This document shows positions 20,346 to 34,000 of a stretch of DNA of 64,000 bases, one piece after another. The notes under the pieces were generated by a model that was not told the origin of the DNA, searched no databases, and was given only the letters and a program-made list of their open reading frames with translations. Each line of letters starts with the position of its first letter. Positions within the stretch are counted from its first letter, which is position 1. The position numbers were made by a program, and so were the translations under genes. Source of the stretch: Vanilla planifolia (lineage: Eukaryota; Streptophyta; Magnoliopsida; Asparagales; Orchidaceae); assembly GCA_023846275.1 (NCBI GenBank), contig JAIUJO010000162.1, positions 62,001 through 126,000 on the forward strand, in the 5' to 3' direction.

Positions 20346-23300
20346 CATTGAAGTAAATGCCTAATGAATGAGAGTTCTGTTATTGACCATTGACTAATAT
20401 AATCAATGAATTCATTCATTACTTCCCACCTCAGATTGGATGGACTCTAGTATCCATCAAGTGTAGCTATTACATTAAAGTATACCATTTCTATCCATTA
20501 TTCTTTATTTTCTCTACAATTTGAGCCACCATGTACCAAAGTGTTCTTCATTTACCACTTGAATTTAGCATACACATAAGTATTATAGGCACCATTTTGT
20601 CTCCATGATAATCAATTAAGAAGTGAACTGACTGCTCATCCTCATTTAAGTTTTGGCAATGGATACTTTTAATTCACAATACCTTAATCCCATTGGATTT
20701 ATTCACAATGTAGTGCTCAAATTATAATCTCTAAGATAGATTACGCAATTAACTATTATCAGCCATAAGTTCCATGACAACAATCAAAATTATTTTTGTT
20801 TTGAGTAGAAGCATAAATTACCTTCCATAGTTCTTATTTGTTCTACCTCTAATATTACATGCTAGGATGTTATGTAACAAAAGTCATTTGTTATGAAATT
20901 TTAGAAAATCTAGCACTTCTATAAATCTTACTCAAACTAAGACGCCTCTTTAACCATTTTTAATATTTCTATTTGAGTGCCTACTCTAAATTAAGTTGAA
21001 ATCTTCCACTTTAGTTTACATAAGACTAGAATTTGTAGATCATTTAAGCAAGTCATTACTAAAATTTTAAAATGAATGTGCCATGTTTATTCATTTGGAA
21101 ACATGGTTTTGCCAAAGAATGTGCTAATTCTACTACTAACTGTATCAGCTAAACTATTTATCACTTTTTTTGCTACTTCTTTATAGTGGAACAATTTCTT
21201 AGTGCCTCAATATTGTTTGATACAACATCTCTGTCTAAATTAAAACTATCAGAATATAGTGATTTTTCATTTAGAATGTTGCCTATATAATAAATAATGG
21301 CTTAGTGAGATTATATTCGTTCCCATTTGTTGATGCTCATTTTTCCTTGCATTTTTTTGACATTTTATTTGTTTAACATTGAAGAGAGGTATGACATTGG
21401 CCATAGAAGTCAACTTAATAACAAACTTATCATATTGAATTATTTGCCATAATCTATTTGAGCTTCCAAATTTTTTGTTATCTAGATTCAACTAGGTAAT
21501 ACCTTTAATAGATCCACTTCAACACACATCTTGTTTATGCTTATTCTAACAAGGTTTATAGTAGTTGTTGTCACTTGTATAGGATTTTTTACTACCAAAG
21601 CTAAGGAGCATAGACCTACCTCATTGACACACTCAAATCAAACTTAAATTAGAGCTAATGTTGATTCAAACAACATTCACGTGAAGTATTATTTCCTTAA
21701 AGTCAATGATGTTCCATGCTTCTTGAAGCCAACAGCTCGTATAATCTATCAAATATAATTAGTACATGTTAGTCATCCAAAAATGATACCTTTTAGTCAT
21801 TGAAATTTATTTTTTACAAAATGCCACTATCCATATTTGGAAAAATGTGTGAAAATTTCCTCATTTACTCAAGCCTAAATGGTGTGTCAATTTTTTCTTC
21901 ATTGAAAAAAATTTTTTGTTTACCATTGAAGGTTTTCTTTGTTTCATGTGAAATAGTGAAAGGTTAGCTACATAGCAAACAACTTCAACAAATGAAAGGA
22001 GGTGGGCGATGCCCTTAAACATACAACAAAGGCTCCACTCTACCTGCCAATTAAGAATATTCTTCGATACTATCATTGCCTATCCATCACAATCGTTGAC
22101 CATTTAAATTTTTGTTATTTACTATTGTTGCTCATGCAATAAATAGAATAAAAAAAAATATTATTTGGGATATGCAATACTAAGAAGTGCTTCCTTAACA
22201 ATGAAATAATTTTATGCATCATAATTTAACATAATTAGCCACTATAAAATGGACGATAATCAAGGCTTCTCATGTGACAACTTGTCAAGAGAAGATACGC
22301 TAAGTCTCACATGTTTTGAATTCCATAACTAATCTATGTACAATAATTGTTTAACCTTTAAAACTTTAAGATTGGGTTAAATACATATGAATCAGGATTA
22401 TTAGTAATTCAAGAATAGTCCACAACATTTATTTTTAAGGATAGAAGTCTAGCTCATCTACATTCCTTATTCAACATATTTTCATTCACAATGGATTCAT
22501 CCTTATCAATTTGGTGTGGCTTAATTACTTGCGAATCAAAATTATTTGAATACTAGAGTTATATAGACAAATGCTTATCCTTAATGATTATGATCTTAAA
22601 ATCATATAGTGCTTTGCTAAGTTTAAATGTTTATTACTTGATGTTAGAAGTTGGGTGTACAATCAATTCTTGAAGCTAACAGTTATGAATGTAGCTTTAC
22701 TAAATTTTTTAACATCTAACTGATAGTTGTGATTAACTATTAAAATAGTACTTATATGCATAACATATTTTATAATTAGGATATAATGTTAAGGATCATA
22801 ATGAGGTAATATTATCTACTCACATAGAATAGGTCCCAATTCAAATAGTTTAAGATTCTAATCATAATAAGAAATTAGTCATGTCATTTTGAATCAAGCA
22901 AAGTTAATTTTAGCCACTTTAGCAACTTACAATGTCGGGAGACCTACTTGATTTCCTAAAGCATTGTATTAACGACTCAAAAAAAATTGTATTCGTTAGT
23001 GGTGGTAAAGTGTGGCGAATGTGAAGTATTTTAAGTTCATAAGAAAAACAATGTCACCTATGAATTCGAGCATTCATACATGGAATTCAACAAATAGTTT
23101 TTCTCAAAGAGTAGTGTAATAAAATTTGACTTTGTCTGTAGCAATAATTTTGCTTAAGTTTTATTTTACATATGCAAAGCTTACAAATTGATCCTTGATA
23201 ATAAGGCATTTTCATGTACAAAATTTATCAATATAAATGTTAACAAGAGTATGTGATGAAGCATGCATGCACGCTTATGATGTACAAACTAAAATATTTT

Positions 23301-24440
23301 ATTCAAAAATTAGAATTCATAAAAATCAAACAATAGAAAATTTTTTATTAATCAATTCAAAATTTTTACTTTTGAGCAATTAATTTTGTAATAAAAAATA
23401 TTTAAAAATTGAATCAAGTTCTAAGGGAACATTAGCATAGTAATTGTTTTTTTGCATGTAATTCACAAGTGAAAGAAATCTTCAAAAAAAAACATCAAGT
23501 TTTATTGATTCATATTTTCTTACGTTAACCATATATCATTTCAAGATCATAAAGATACAGAAAATTAAAGAAATCATGAAATGTAATAGCAAAAGAACAT
23601 AAAAATAAATGAATGTTTTTGTACTAAACTTGAAAATAACATTTTTTTGTTGATTTTCTAATGTTATTTCATGTAATTTTTAATAAATTTTAGCTATTGA
23701 AATAATTCAAAATTTTAGAAGATGGTGGTTTAATGGAAAATTAGAAATTTTGGAAAGTTCATACAGATAACCGTTCTTTAAGACCAGGTTAACATAACAT
23801 GATATGATAAAACCTATTTTTCAATCATGAATAATTGAAAAGTACCTACATTTATGAAACACATCCATGTAAAAGTCTGCTTTAAAGGTGCTATAGATTT
23901 AAAATAGAAAATTTTAGTATTGCTAGAAAAGTAAAAACTTTTCCAAAAGCTTAAGACATGGATTGACCATTAACATAACGGATGTTAACTAATGAAAAGG
24001 TTGATTTAATAACAAACATTTAGTATACTCAAGTTAGTGGTGAAGTATCAAGCTGCACAAGTGGAGTTTTCAGAATGATAAATAATAAAATAACGTGTTC
24101 ACTAAGAGACTACAAATTTTGATTGGATGATTAATATCCCAAAAGGGGAAATTAAATGATTAATAGCTTTCTTAGAGAATTGATGCTCTTGCAAATATTG
24201 GATAATATTTTGGGATCTCCCTTTTTTAAACCATTCACTCCCCTTCTTAGGTTACCTTTAAAACCACATTGTTATATTGAATATACACAGCATGCTTCTA
24301 TTAAACTAGTTTAATGGAAGCACTTTGTTATTTTATTCTTTTTATGTTACTTACAATATCGTCAGTATCACTATTTATAGATATCTTAACGCTATAATCA
24401 AAATCTATTAGCCAAGGATATAGAAGGATATTATTGGAGA
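20346..24440. other. Gene-free AT-rich segment
   Basis: I looked for transposase, RT, integrase and RNase H motifs on both strands and recognised none. Short open frames near 21267-21491 and 21861-22076 (minus) have no family signature and look random. The base composition is slightly more even than in the flanking R2 copies, so decayed transposon sequence is likely but unproven. Confidence 0.4.
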
Positions 24441-24449
24441 AATGTGGAA

Positions 24450-24890
24450 CATATTTTAGAAATCAAAAGCACACTTTTAGAATTCCAAAATTCATCACAA
24501 ATTTTAAAAAACTAATTTGAATTCAACCAAAAAAATTCTTTGAAAAAAAAAAATTTATTTGGCACAAGAAGCTCCTAAAATGGCATGTGCATTTTGAGTG
24601 TCAATCCAGTGGGTGGCAAAGATGTGGCCTACACAATCAATGCAGCGTAGGTAGAGAGACACAATTACACCTCAAGTTTAATATGTGGATCAGCACGAGC
24701 CAACAAGTCAACATGTGTTGACCAGTCAAGAAATTTCATGGATTATAGATCAACATTGGTTAATGTGTGTTGTGTAGATGAATGAGTTTGAAGAGTCAAG
24801 GTAGGTATAGTATGACACATGAATTAACACTAGCACTGGTAAAGGTGAATGACGATAGTGAGAAAAGCTAAAAAGCAAAGCCTTTTAAAA
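24450..24890 (+). repeat. Repeat family R4, copy 1 (inverted partner at 30665-31060)
   Basis: Matches the reverse complement of 30665-31060. Shared blocks are TTTTAGAATTC / TTGTAGAATTC, AGAAGCTCCTAAAATGG against AGTAGTAATGGAGAAG with TGTGCAnnnCATTTTGAGT, AGCACGAG near 24694, and TTAACACTAGCACTGGTAA against TCAGCACTAATCGTGTTGGTAA near 24825, then a shared AAAAAGC end near 24878. The interior is richer in G+C than its surroundings. No coding potential. Confidence 0.55.
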
Positions 24891-27800
24891 GTCACTTTGA
24901 AAAAAATTTTATGCTAATAGAATTATCATATTACTATAAGGACATACTGGATAGCTTTTAAAGTTAGAAGTATCTAAAAAGCTACTAATCAATCTACAAT
25001 TGACAAAAAAATTATAAATGCAAATAACTTAAAAATTTGATAAAAGGAAAATTAAAAAGTGCAACAAACAAGGGTCAATTGTAATTGGCCCTCATAATAG
25101 GAATGATATAAGAGACTAACTAAATTTAAGACACCAAATTTGGAATGGCTCTATGTCCATATAGGACGAGTATCCAATGGAACCTCTATGTGATCTGTAG
25201 AATGCTACTATGTCACAACCTTACTAAAGTTTTTAAAATGAAAAAACAAAACTACAACATGTTGGATAACTCTAAAGAAAAAACAATTCTATATTATTCT
25301 CTTCAAAGAAGAAAAAATGTCTTATTTTATTACATATGTTGTCTGGCACGATATGAATGTAGCTATCAAAAGGTTATATTGTTTTTTATTCTATGTTGAA
25401 GATATAAATGATCCCCATAGTTTCCTTAATAATGCAATGCATGGTCTTATTTGTGTGGCAATGAGGAAATGAAGATTTAATGTTTCCAAGATTTTGAATA
25501 ATTAAATGATGGTATGTAATTTCACTAGTGGATGATTAAATTAATCATAACTTATGTAGCTTTATGTATATTTGTTATAAGTAGTTGGTATATCCTAAAA
25601 AAATTTAATCAACCTTTCCACCATTAAAAAATATTGAAGTCACAATATTTATAATTTATTACTTAAAATGCCTTATTGTTTTTATCAATAGTTCTAAAGG
25701 CTATGGTTGACATGCTAACAAGTTAGCATTCAATGATTTGGAGTGTCTCATCAAAGTATTACTATTACCAATTCAATCTATTGGTTCGAATGAGTCCAAC
25801 AAATAAAGGTAACCATAGTGAGTGTGATTGATTCCACATATGTTATGCATTGAAATTAAGTAACACACACAACGATGCAATGATTTGTCTTGGTCTAAGG
25901 AACTATCATATTGTATGAAGAGAACCATATTAGCAATCATTTTATGAAAAGATTGATTAGGTGATAAACAAAGCTAATTGAGGAATTAAATTACAAAAAC
26001 TAAGACAATGTTGCTCAATGATAAGTTTGATTAACGAATTATTGCATTACTTTAACTAAACTATTTGACACAAATTTGAGGGATTTTAGAGAAATCCAAA
26101 TAGTTTGCACCATGCCACATATTCTGATGACAATCTTTACTTTAAAGTAAGAAATCATTTACTACATTGATGGATTTTGTGATTGTATGTTGTAATAAAA
26201 ACAAATTGGAGTCAACATATTTCTCTAATGTTTGGCAATGAATGGTAGTTTCAGAATGACCTTAACACAAAAGGGAACCACAAAATGTAGATTTGATTTG
26301 TCAGCCTCAAGATATGTGCATAGAAGATGGTAATCTTGATGTGAAATGTTATACTAGGCTGATTAAGGAATCGTAATGCATATTCTAAGAAATTGTTCTC
26401 AATTGGAGTAATCCAAACTGATTCTTGATGCATTATTAAAATGTTTTCGACCAATTTGAAAATTCTATGTTGGGTAGCCCACTTAGCTATGATTGTCCTT
26501 CTAACAAAGCAAGATATAATTCAATACTACAATGAACTCTGTAACTGTGCATGTTGAAAAGAGTCTATAAGTGTCATCGTATTTGTTTAGTCATTAATGA
26601 ACATATTAGTACTATTGAAGGCCATGATAATGGTGCAAATAATCCCAAGAAGTAGAGAGTGTGATGTATTGTCTAATTAAGTCCGTCATATTTAACTGTT
26701 GCCATTTAATATTTCTTTACATAAGGTTGATTTTAGGGATGTGCTAACCAATGAATCAAGGAGTACTAGATGATGAGGATGTAAACACTTAATTTGTAAT
26801 GAAAATTGATGAATAATTACATTAGCTATTAGATCAAATGAGAAAGAAATTGTTGAGAAAAAGATGGCTTTTTTCTTATTCTTTGCATATCTCATTCCTA
26901 AAAAAACAATAAATTTGATAGGTAGCATCTTAATTAACAAATTTTCTATTGTATTAATACTACAAAAAAATATTATAATAGTAATATATTACGTAATCAA
27001 TTTATTATAGCAAAAGTACTCAAAATTATATTAATTTTTTTATATCTTTGGTATAATCAAATTCAAGTTTGATGAGAATATATTTGAATGGATTGTATTG
27101 GAATTCTTTTTTGCACAAAAAAATCATGATCTAAGATATAAGAAGGATAGTTATCATTTGTTAAAATTAAGAGATTATATGGACATTTATTTCCCTACTA
27201 AGAAACAAGTCGCACCAAATATATTCATTCCTTGTTCCTAGAATGTTATTTTCTTTACATTAGTTATTTTAACCAAAGTAATTTATCAAAATTTATTTCT
27301 TAAGCCAAAATGAATGATATATGATAACCTTTAGTGGTTTTTCAAGATTTTAGTTCCTTATTCTTATCCCCAAATGCTTAGTAATTTCCATAAGAAAAAA
27401 TTCATGTTAGCTATAATGATTATATGAATGCTATTCATACATTTGTTAATAGAGGCATTAGTTGGATGACTTTCCCTATGGTCACTATATGACAAATGAA
27501 CACCCCCCATCGTCACATTTAATTGAAACTTTGCAAACTTTTGGAATTTGTTAGGAATTTAGAACCTGAAATGAATACAATTACTAGCTATTTAAGCCTA
27601 CTAATTTTTTACTACATTTTGTTCCTTGAATATGTGTTATTATTTAAGAACTTTGCAAAGGAATTGATTCATTCTATTTAGTTGGATTATTATACAACAA
27701 TGGATTCCAATCCTTGTATAAATCATTGTAAGAAATGATTAATTAATTGATTGGATAATAATACTTCTATAATCCTAGGTTATCATGTAAATTTAAACAA

Positions 27801-28552
27801 AATAGTATTTCAATCGCTTCAGCTTGTATGTTTTTCTGATTCTATGTAAATTGATAGTGTTTTAACAGCTTTGCCAAGTAGTCTCCAATCACACAAATGC
27901 AACCTATATGGCCTTGGTTATTTCTAGCTAGTCCACTAGAATTTAATTTTTTCTAAATCCACTACTAGGGAAGTCCATTCACCCATTCTTTTTATTTTTC
28001 AATTAATCTCAAAAAATCGAGGATGCGATGTATATTTCATAATTTCTGGATCTATTGAACTTCTTTATTTAATTATTCAACATTTGAAAATTTATAAGTA
28101 TTATATTTAACTCTGTCAAGGAATATCATAGGTATATTTGCTCATTGAATTGTTTAAAATTTTTACCTTGTAGATATTAGAGAATTTGAGAGATGATAGA
28201 ACAATAAAGTCTCAATAACTATTTTGTTTGTGTGAGTACACTTCGATCCTTGTAGAAGCATTTAGTGGATCATGATGTTGGGTTTCTTTAGTGGCATGAT
28301 TGGTTACTAATGGGTTCGATAAGATTCATTTGAGAGTCCTTATAAGCACGAAAGGTGCATTTGTCTATAAATTGAAATTCAACTTCTTGAAGTTGTTATC
28401 ATAGGGTAATTAGTTATATAGGAGGCTCCATAATAATAGAGATATTTTGGAAGGTTCATAATCATTCCATACTTTTTGAGACTTATGATAAAGCACTTAA
28501 TTAACTTTATGCTTATACCATGCTGAATTCATAGTGAATTTACCATCCTTAG
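24891..28552. other. Gene-free AT-rich segment
   Basis: No recognisable protein domains. A block near 26440-26490 (AAAATTCTATGTTGGGTAGCC) resembles one near 32890-32940, hinting at another dispersed repeat. A short perfect dyad TGCTAAC-AA-GTTAGCA lies near 25712. Confidence 0.4.
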
Positions 28553-29010
28553 TGAGTGTCCAATAATTGTTTCCATCCTTATATATTTTGTTCCAAGTAT
28601 CACAAAATGAAAAATAGTGAGATAATTCTTGATATATGATTCCAACTCATTAAGCATGCTCCACAACATTTTATATAAAGGAACTTACATCTCAAGTATG
28701 TAAAATAGACATCATTTGAGGTGTAGACCTTTTAAAGAAGCTTTACATTGTATGCATCCATAATAACCTTTAATATCTTAACCAGTAAACCATACTTTTA
28801 AAAGGGGAAGCAAATCCACTTCTAACTAACCAACTGTTGCTTTCTCACCAAACCATTATTCCCCAAAAGAAAACTATTTGTCACACATTATAAAAATTAA
28901 TAATATTATTAAGCATGCAAGATATAATTTTATTTATAAAGTCCTATTTCCTAGAGGACATAATCGACAAATATGACCTTCCATTGAGAGTAATCTCTTT
29001 TTGCATATTT
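28553..29010 (+). repeat. Dispersed repeat family R1, copy 2
   Basis: Direct-orientation partner of 1-455, with the same order of shared blocks. The match fades after the CCATTGAGAGT block near 28982-28995. Sequence upstream of 28553 may also belong to the repeat, but its counterpart is outside the window. Confidence 0.7.
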
Positions 29011-30664
29011 TGTTAATGTAGTGTTTGAAGGGGACCACTTATTTCTTACCTCTGAATAATGTGCTTTTGTGTTAAGGAATTTGAAGGTAGTATGTTTTCT
29101 AAAGCAACTACTCCATGTCAGTGTTCTCCTAGTTTTGTTTCATGTTTGTACATCAAATAAAGATGATTTATTGTACATTAATCTACTAACTTGATCTAAC
29201 TTGGAGATTAGAGAAAATAACTTGAGATTTTTTACTAACTGTTTATCACCTCTTAAGAAGAGCAAAAGGCAATCTACGAAGCACAGATGGGACCTTTGTT
29301 GTCCACAGCTTGAAGTGGCACAGTGCTTCGCTTTAATTTATATATGTTGATTGTTTAAACCTCTTCTTTGATCTTTTGCTACAATATGGACAAGAAATAG
29401 GGAAGCAAATTACCATGCTTTAGCCAATGGGAAAGTTAGATGGAATGATTTTCTTTCTCATTAATATTAAAAAACAACCAAGTTATATCATAGATACTCA
29501 TCATTAGATTATTAAATTAACTATCGAAGTTTAACATATCTAATAAATGCTTCCCCTATGATATATTAAGTAACACATTCTTGAAGTGTAGCTTGATATT
29601 AAAACTATTTGCTTTGATCTTCTCATTTATATCATAAAGATGCTCTTTGATTTCTTCTGCACCTAACAAATTTTAGTACTTTTCCCTTCTTTAACAATAG
29701 TTGGTTGCTTCACTCAGATGATGGTGGGTAAGAAACTCTATAGGCTGACTACCAACAACTTAGTATATTTTTCAGAAATAATATGTTCAAATTCTCATAC
29801 ATACTATGAGAGATATATTGCAATTAGTCTTCAGAAGGAAAATTAAATTACCACTATTGCATTCTTTTGATGATGGCCTATTACTTAGAAAGTTATTGAT
29901 AGCACACAAATGTCATCTTGAAATTTAGACCAATAATGCCTATAAAATGAAACATTAAACCCACATAATCTACAAACACATAAGGAATCCATAAAAAAGT
30001 ATTTTTTTGTATTTTCTCCCCATTAACAAACTAAATTAGCAACATATTTCTTTTTACTGAGTCTAAGCACCATAAATTAAGGAACCTTAAATTTTTCTTA
30101 GTAAGGAATAGTGAGACATCAAGCAGTCCACAACATATTTGGCAATTAAATTCTTCTTTAAGACCCAACATCCACTTGGAACTTTAATTCTTTTTTTATT
30201 ACCCTTCATTTGCTTTTTATTGAACATTGTATGGATGAAATTTTTGTTTGTATAACCATCCTTAAGGTACACAGTGCCTATCTTTTAACTCTTTTCTGTT
30301 TGATGTGGTTTGTATCCAGTACATCACGTAGAGGTTTGACTTGGAGATGTACTAGTTCTATTCGGACTTGGAGCCGTTTGAGGACTGGTTACTATACTTT
30401 TCAATAATTTTCGTTTTTATTATTGTTAAGTAAATGAATTACAATATACCTTTACTTATTACATATTTCTATTAATTTTTATTTGATCATCAAGTTATCT
30501 ACATTTACAATTTAGTTTAAGTTGTTTAAGAAATAATTGGAAATGTTTTGGAGATTTTCATCTTATATTAAGTATGGACCTTCCCTTCAACCATCTCAAA
30601 GTCCATAAATAGAAAATTTGATTGAAAATTGATTTAAAAAAGATTAAAATTTAGTTTTTGGCTT
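29011..30664. other. Gene-free AT-rich segment
   Basis: Nothing recognised. A slightly more GC-rich patch lies near 30296-30400 with no readable domain. Confidence 0.4.
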
Positions 30665-31060
30665 TTTTGCTATCATCCAGCTCGGCCAACTATCATTACC
30701 AACACGATTAGTGCTGACTCATCAACTCGTGCTAACTCTTTTTAGTCCATATTAATGCTAAAGCAGACTCAAAGTGTCAATGCCTTTTTATCGATGCTAC
30801 GCGCCCAAATTGGAACACAAAGTGATGTACCAATCCATACATGTAACATGGTGTGTTGCCTATTACCTAACTTCTCCATTACTACTACTCAAAATGTATG
30901 TGCACATTTGGTAACTAATTATAATAATTAATTCGGTAATTTTTGAATATTTTTTTTATTTTTTTGAAAAATTTTAGTTACATATTTTCTAATTTTCTAC
31001 GAATTTTAGAATTTTAAAATGTCTTCTAGAATTCTACAAAAGCTTCTCATAGTATTCTTA
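30665..31060 (-). repeat. Repeat family R4, copy 2 (inverted partner of 24450-24890)
   Basis: Reverse-complement match to copy 1 across about 400 bp with several small gaps. The matching section ends on the right side around the AAGCTTCTCAT motif near 31040. The pair encloses about 5.8 kb without recognisable coding sequence. Confidence 0.55.
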
Positions 31061-34000
31061 AATGTTCGTTCACCTTAAGCTGTGTTTGTTCTAAACATCA
31101 CAACTCATCGATAACTCTTTGAAGTTATAAGCCTTCTCTATAACGTGGTATTCTTCTTCTACAATCATCAACAATATTTTACCAAATTTAAGTTTTACTC
31201 CATTCTTTAAAGTGTGTTTTAGCTCTCTTAAGCTTATAAACTAAGGCCTAAATTCTTATCCTAGGAATTGGAAGACACTTATTTTAAGCAACAATTGGGG
31301 CGAATTATATACTTTCAATCCAAGTGAAATGGAATCTAAGTTGTTTGAGATTTGTTTTAATTACTATTGAAGAAATGATGAATAATAATGATTTGTATAA
31401 CAAGAACTAGTTCATATGTTGAGCATCTATTTTAGGATGGCTTTCAGAAAATCATGATTTATTAGGGTTCTATCCACAAGAATGACTTTTATATTTCCAA
31501 ATATTAGAAAAGATATTTGACTATCATTTCTATTTCGGAAGACAAATTGGTCTCGACAAACAATCTTAAATCCCTCCAAAGATTTATTATATTAATAAAC
31601 AAGTTGTTGGCATACGAATAAAGATAGCACATCATTTACGTATCTCCATGTGAAGAAAATATTCTTAACTATCAATTTTTAACATTATAATTACTACAAC
31701 CAGTACACCTATACCTTGTTAGAAATGTTGCTTTACAATAGTGAAAATTTAGACACTTGTAACGGATATCCATTTATCTATTACTTGTGAAGCATTCCAA
31801 TGTTGCAATTTACTTAATCTTTTGTAATCTGAACATGTGATTTCGGAAATAAGCTACCATAGAACTAACTACACCCTTTATGTTGAAAAATAAGACATTA
31901 ATAATTAAAATCTATAATGTCGACATTTTGAGATCCTTGAATGCTCATTTTGCTCAGTTTTAGGAAAATGATTTTTTGACAGTCCATTTAGTGTCTTTTC
32001 TTATTGATTTGTCACTATAGCCATTGTGATGCCATTCAATTCTATGCTACAAAGCCTCGGAGTCTTTAATTTTTCTTAAAGATCTTCATTCTATCGTTTG
32101 ATAGTTTGAATATCTACTTGTTGTTTAGGCTACATGTCCTTCCTAAATTCTAAATTAAACTAATATTTTTTACTCTTACTTTACATTTGCTAATTGAAAT
32201 TGATCATGCTATCATTGGATAGATGATTAATAATACAATTAGGTTTCTTTATTATGTGTTGATTTTTTTTGTGATGTAATGGGTACTGATATTGTTTTAT
32301 ACATTGATGGCTACCAAAGTTTGAAGTTTCACTTATATATTACTCCACTAATTTGAAGTGTCTCATCTTCTCCATTTCTTACATAGATGGGTTTAGAATT
32401 TTTTTCTTGCTTGCATTGAACCATTGAGAACCCTTGTTTATAGTTACTTTGATATTATTTGGAAAAATTTTCATTACTTAATTTTTCTTTCAACAAACCA
32501 TTGCCCAGTCTCTCTAGAGATTCTAATATCTATGGGAATATTTTTCGTAAAATTGTCCAAAACACAGACTGGAGACACATGGAGTCTTGTTAAGTTTATT
32601 CTCATAGAAATACTTTTAAAGACTTGCTAACTATTAACATGATTACGAATAGAGCCTACTTCTCAACAAAGATGATTGGATGGTGCTCCAATGAGATCCA
32701 CACTAGGGCTTACAAAGGTTTAGTATTGAGCTAAAATGTGAGAAACATTTGAGGACCGTCATTTGAAAGAATAAAATTTTTTTATAATTGTACATCCAAC
32801 ATCAAATTATTTCCAATTCTAGTTAAAATCTTAGGAGCACATGCTTACCTATTCACAATAGATTCGAAGATTGCAATTGTTTTGAATTTGTACTCTTTGA
32901 AATTCCATGTTGGGTAACCTAACTAAAAATATTACTTATAAATGTGAGTTCAAAGGGATTAACCTTTTTGGAGACATCATCCTCATCAAACCTGATCTTT
33001 TCTTCTCACTTTCATAATGACATTGGAAATATCATGATTTGTATGGATCAAAAACTTACCCAAATTCACTATAAGAGAAGGGAAGCAAAGTTAATGTGCA
33101 TGAGTCATACCAAATAGAGGAGACTTGCATACTTACAAGAGAATGTCCTTAAAATAATATTGGAATTGTCATCTTGCTCAAAGAATCCTTGAAAAATTCT
33201 ATCACCATACTGTTGCTATTAACACTTTATTTCAAATATCAATTTTTTTTCTGATGCTTCCTTAATTTCCATCATTTTCGTTTACTCCTTTTAGTACGTT
33301 TGAGTTTTGTACATTCATCTTAAGCAAATGACCTCCTTGGATCATGTTGAGTGTGTCTCAATAAGAGAGAGTGAATTATTAAGAAAAAATTATTTTCTTC
33401 TCACAAAACAATTTTAAAAAAATGTTTTAAAAACATTTTAAATAAGCATAAATAAATATATAAAAGTAATTTTGTGAAAATTTTAATTTTTATTTAAAAT
33501 ATGACAATTTCTATTTAATAATAAATTTTTAATTAAATAGTGAAATAGTAATGTCAGCAAAAAGTTTGGAGTACATTTAAGATTTTTCTAGATGATTTAG
33601 CCTAAAATTGAAACAATGTCCACTCTGAAGTAAAACAAGGAAAAAAAAATAATGTATATAAGTCTTTTACATAAAATGGGCATGCTAAATTATTAAACAA
33701 TTAAATAGGAAAAATGGTCAATAATGGCCTTATAATGAAGTAAGATTTACAAAAAGAGCAAACGAAAGTGGCAATTAAAATATGCACAAAGTAATTCCTG
33801 CACTAAAGAAATGCTCAACAAAGCACAAGTATTTTAATTTTTAAAATAGAAAAAAGAAAAATCAGAGCTTTGTATTTCTTAAGAAAGAATATCGAGCTAG
33901 TGAAGGGCACAATGTATAAAGGTAATGATGAGCACTTGCTACCAATGGTTCAATGTCATTACCTCAAATGTATTTCTCAGAACTTTTTGAAAATTTTATC

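Noticed and set aside
20346-22700. Possible MULE-type transposase on the minus strand
   Set aside because: I tried reading the frames around 20560-20830 and saw only isolated, non-diagnostic residues; nothing supports a transposase call.
25145-25399. 84-codon open frame with several Cys residues
   Set aside because: The Cys spacing fits no zinc-binding family that I know, and no supporting homology or neighbouring gene is present.
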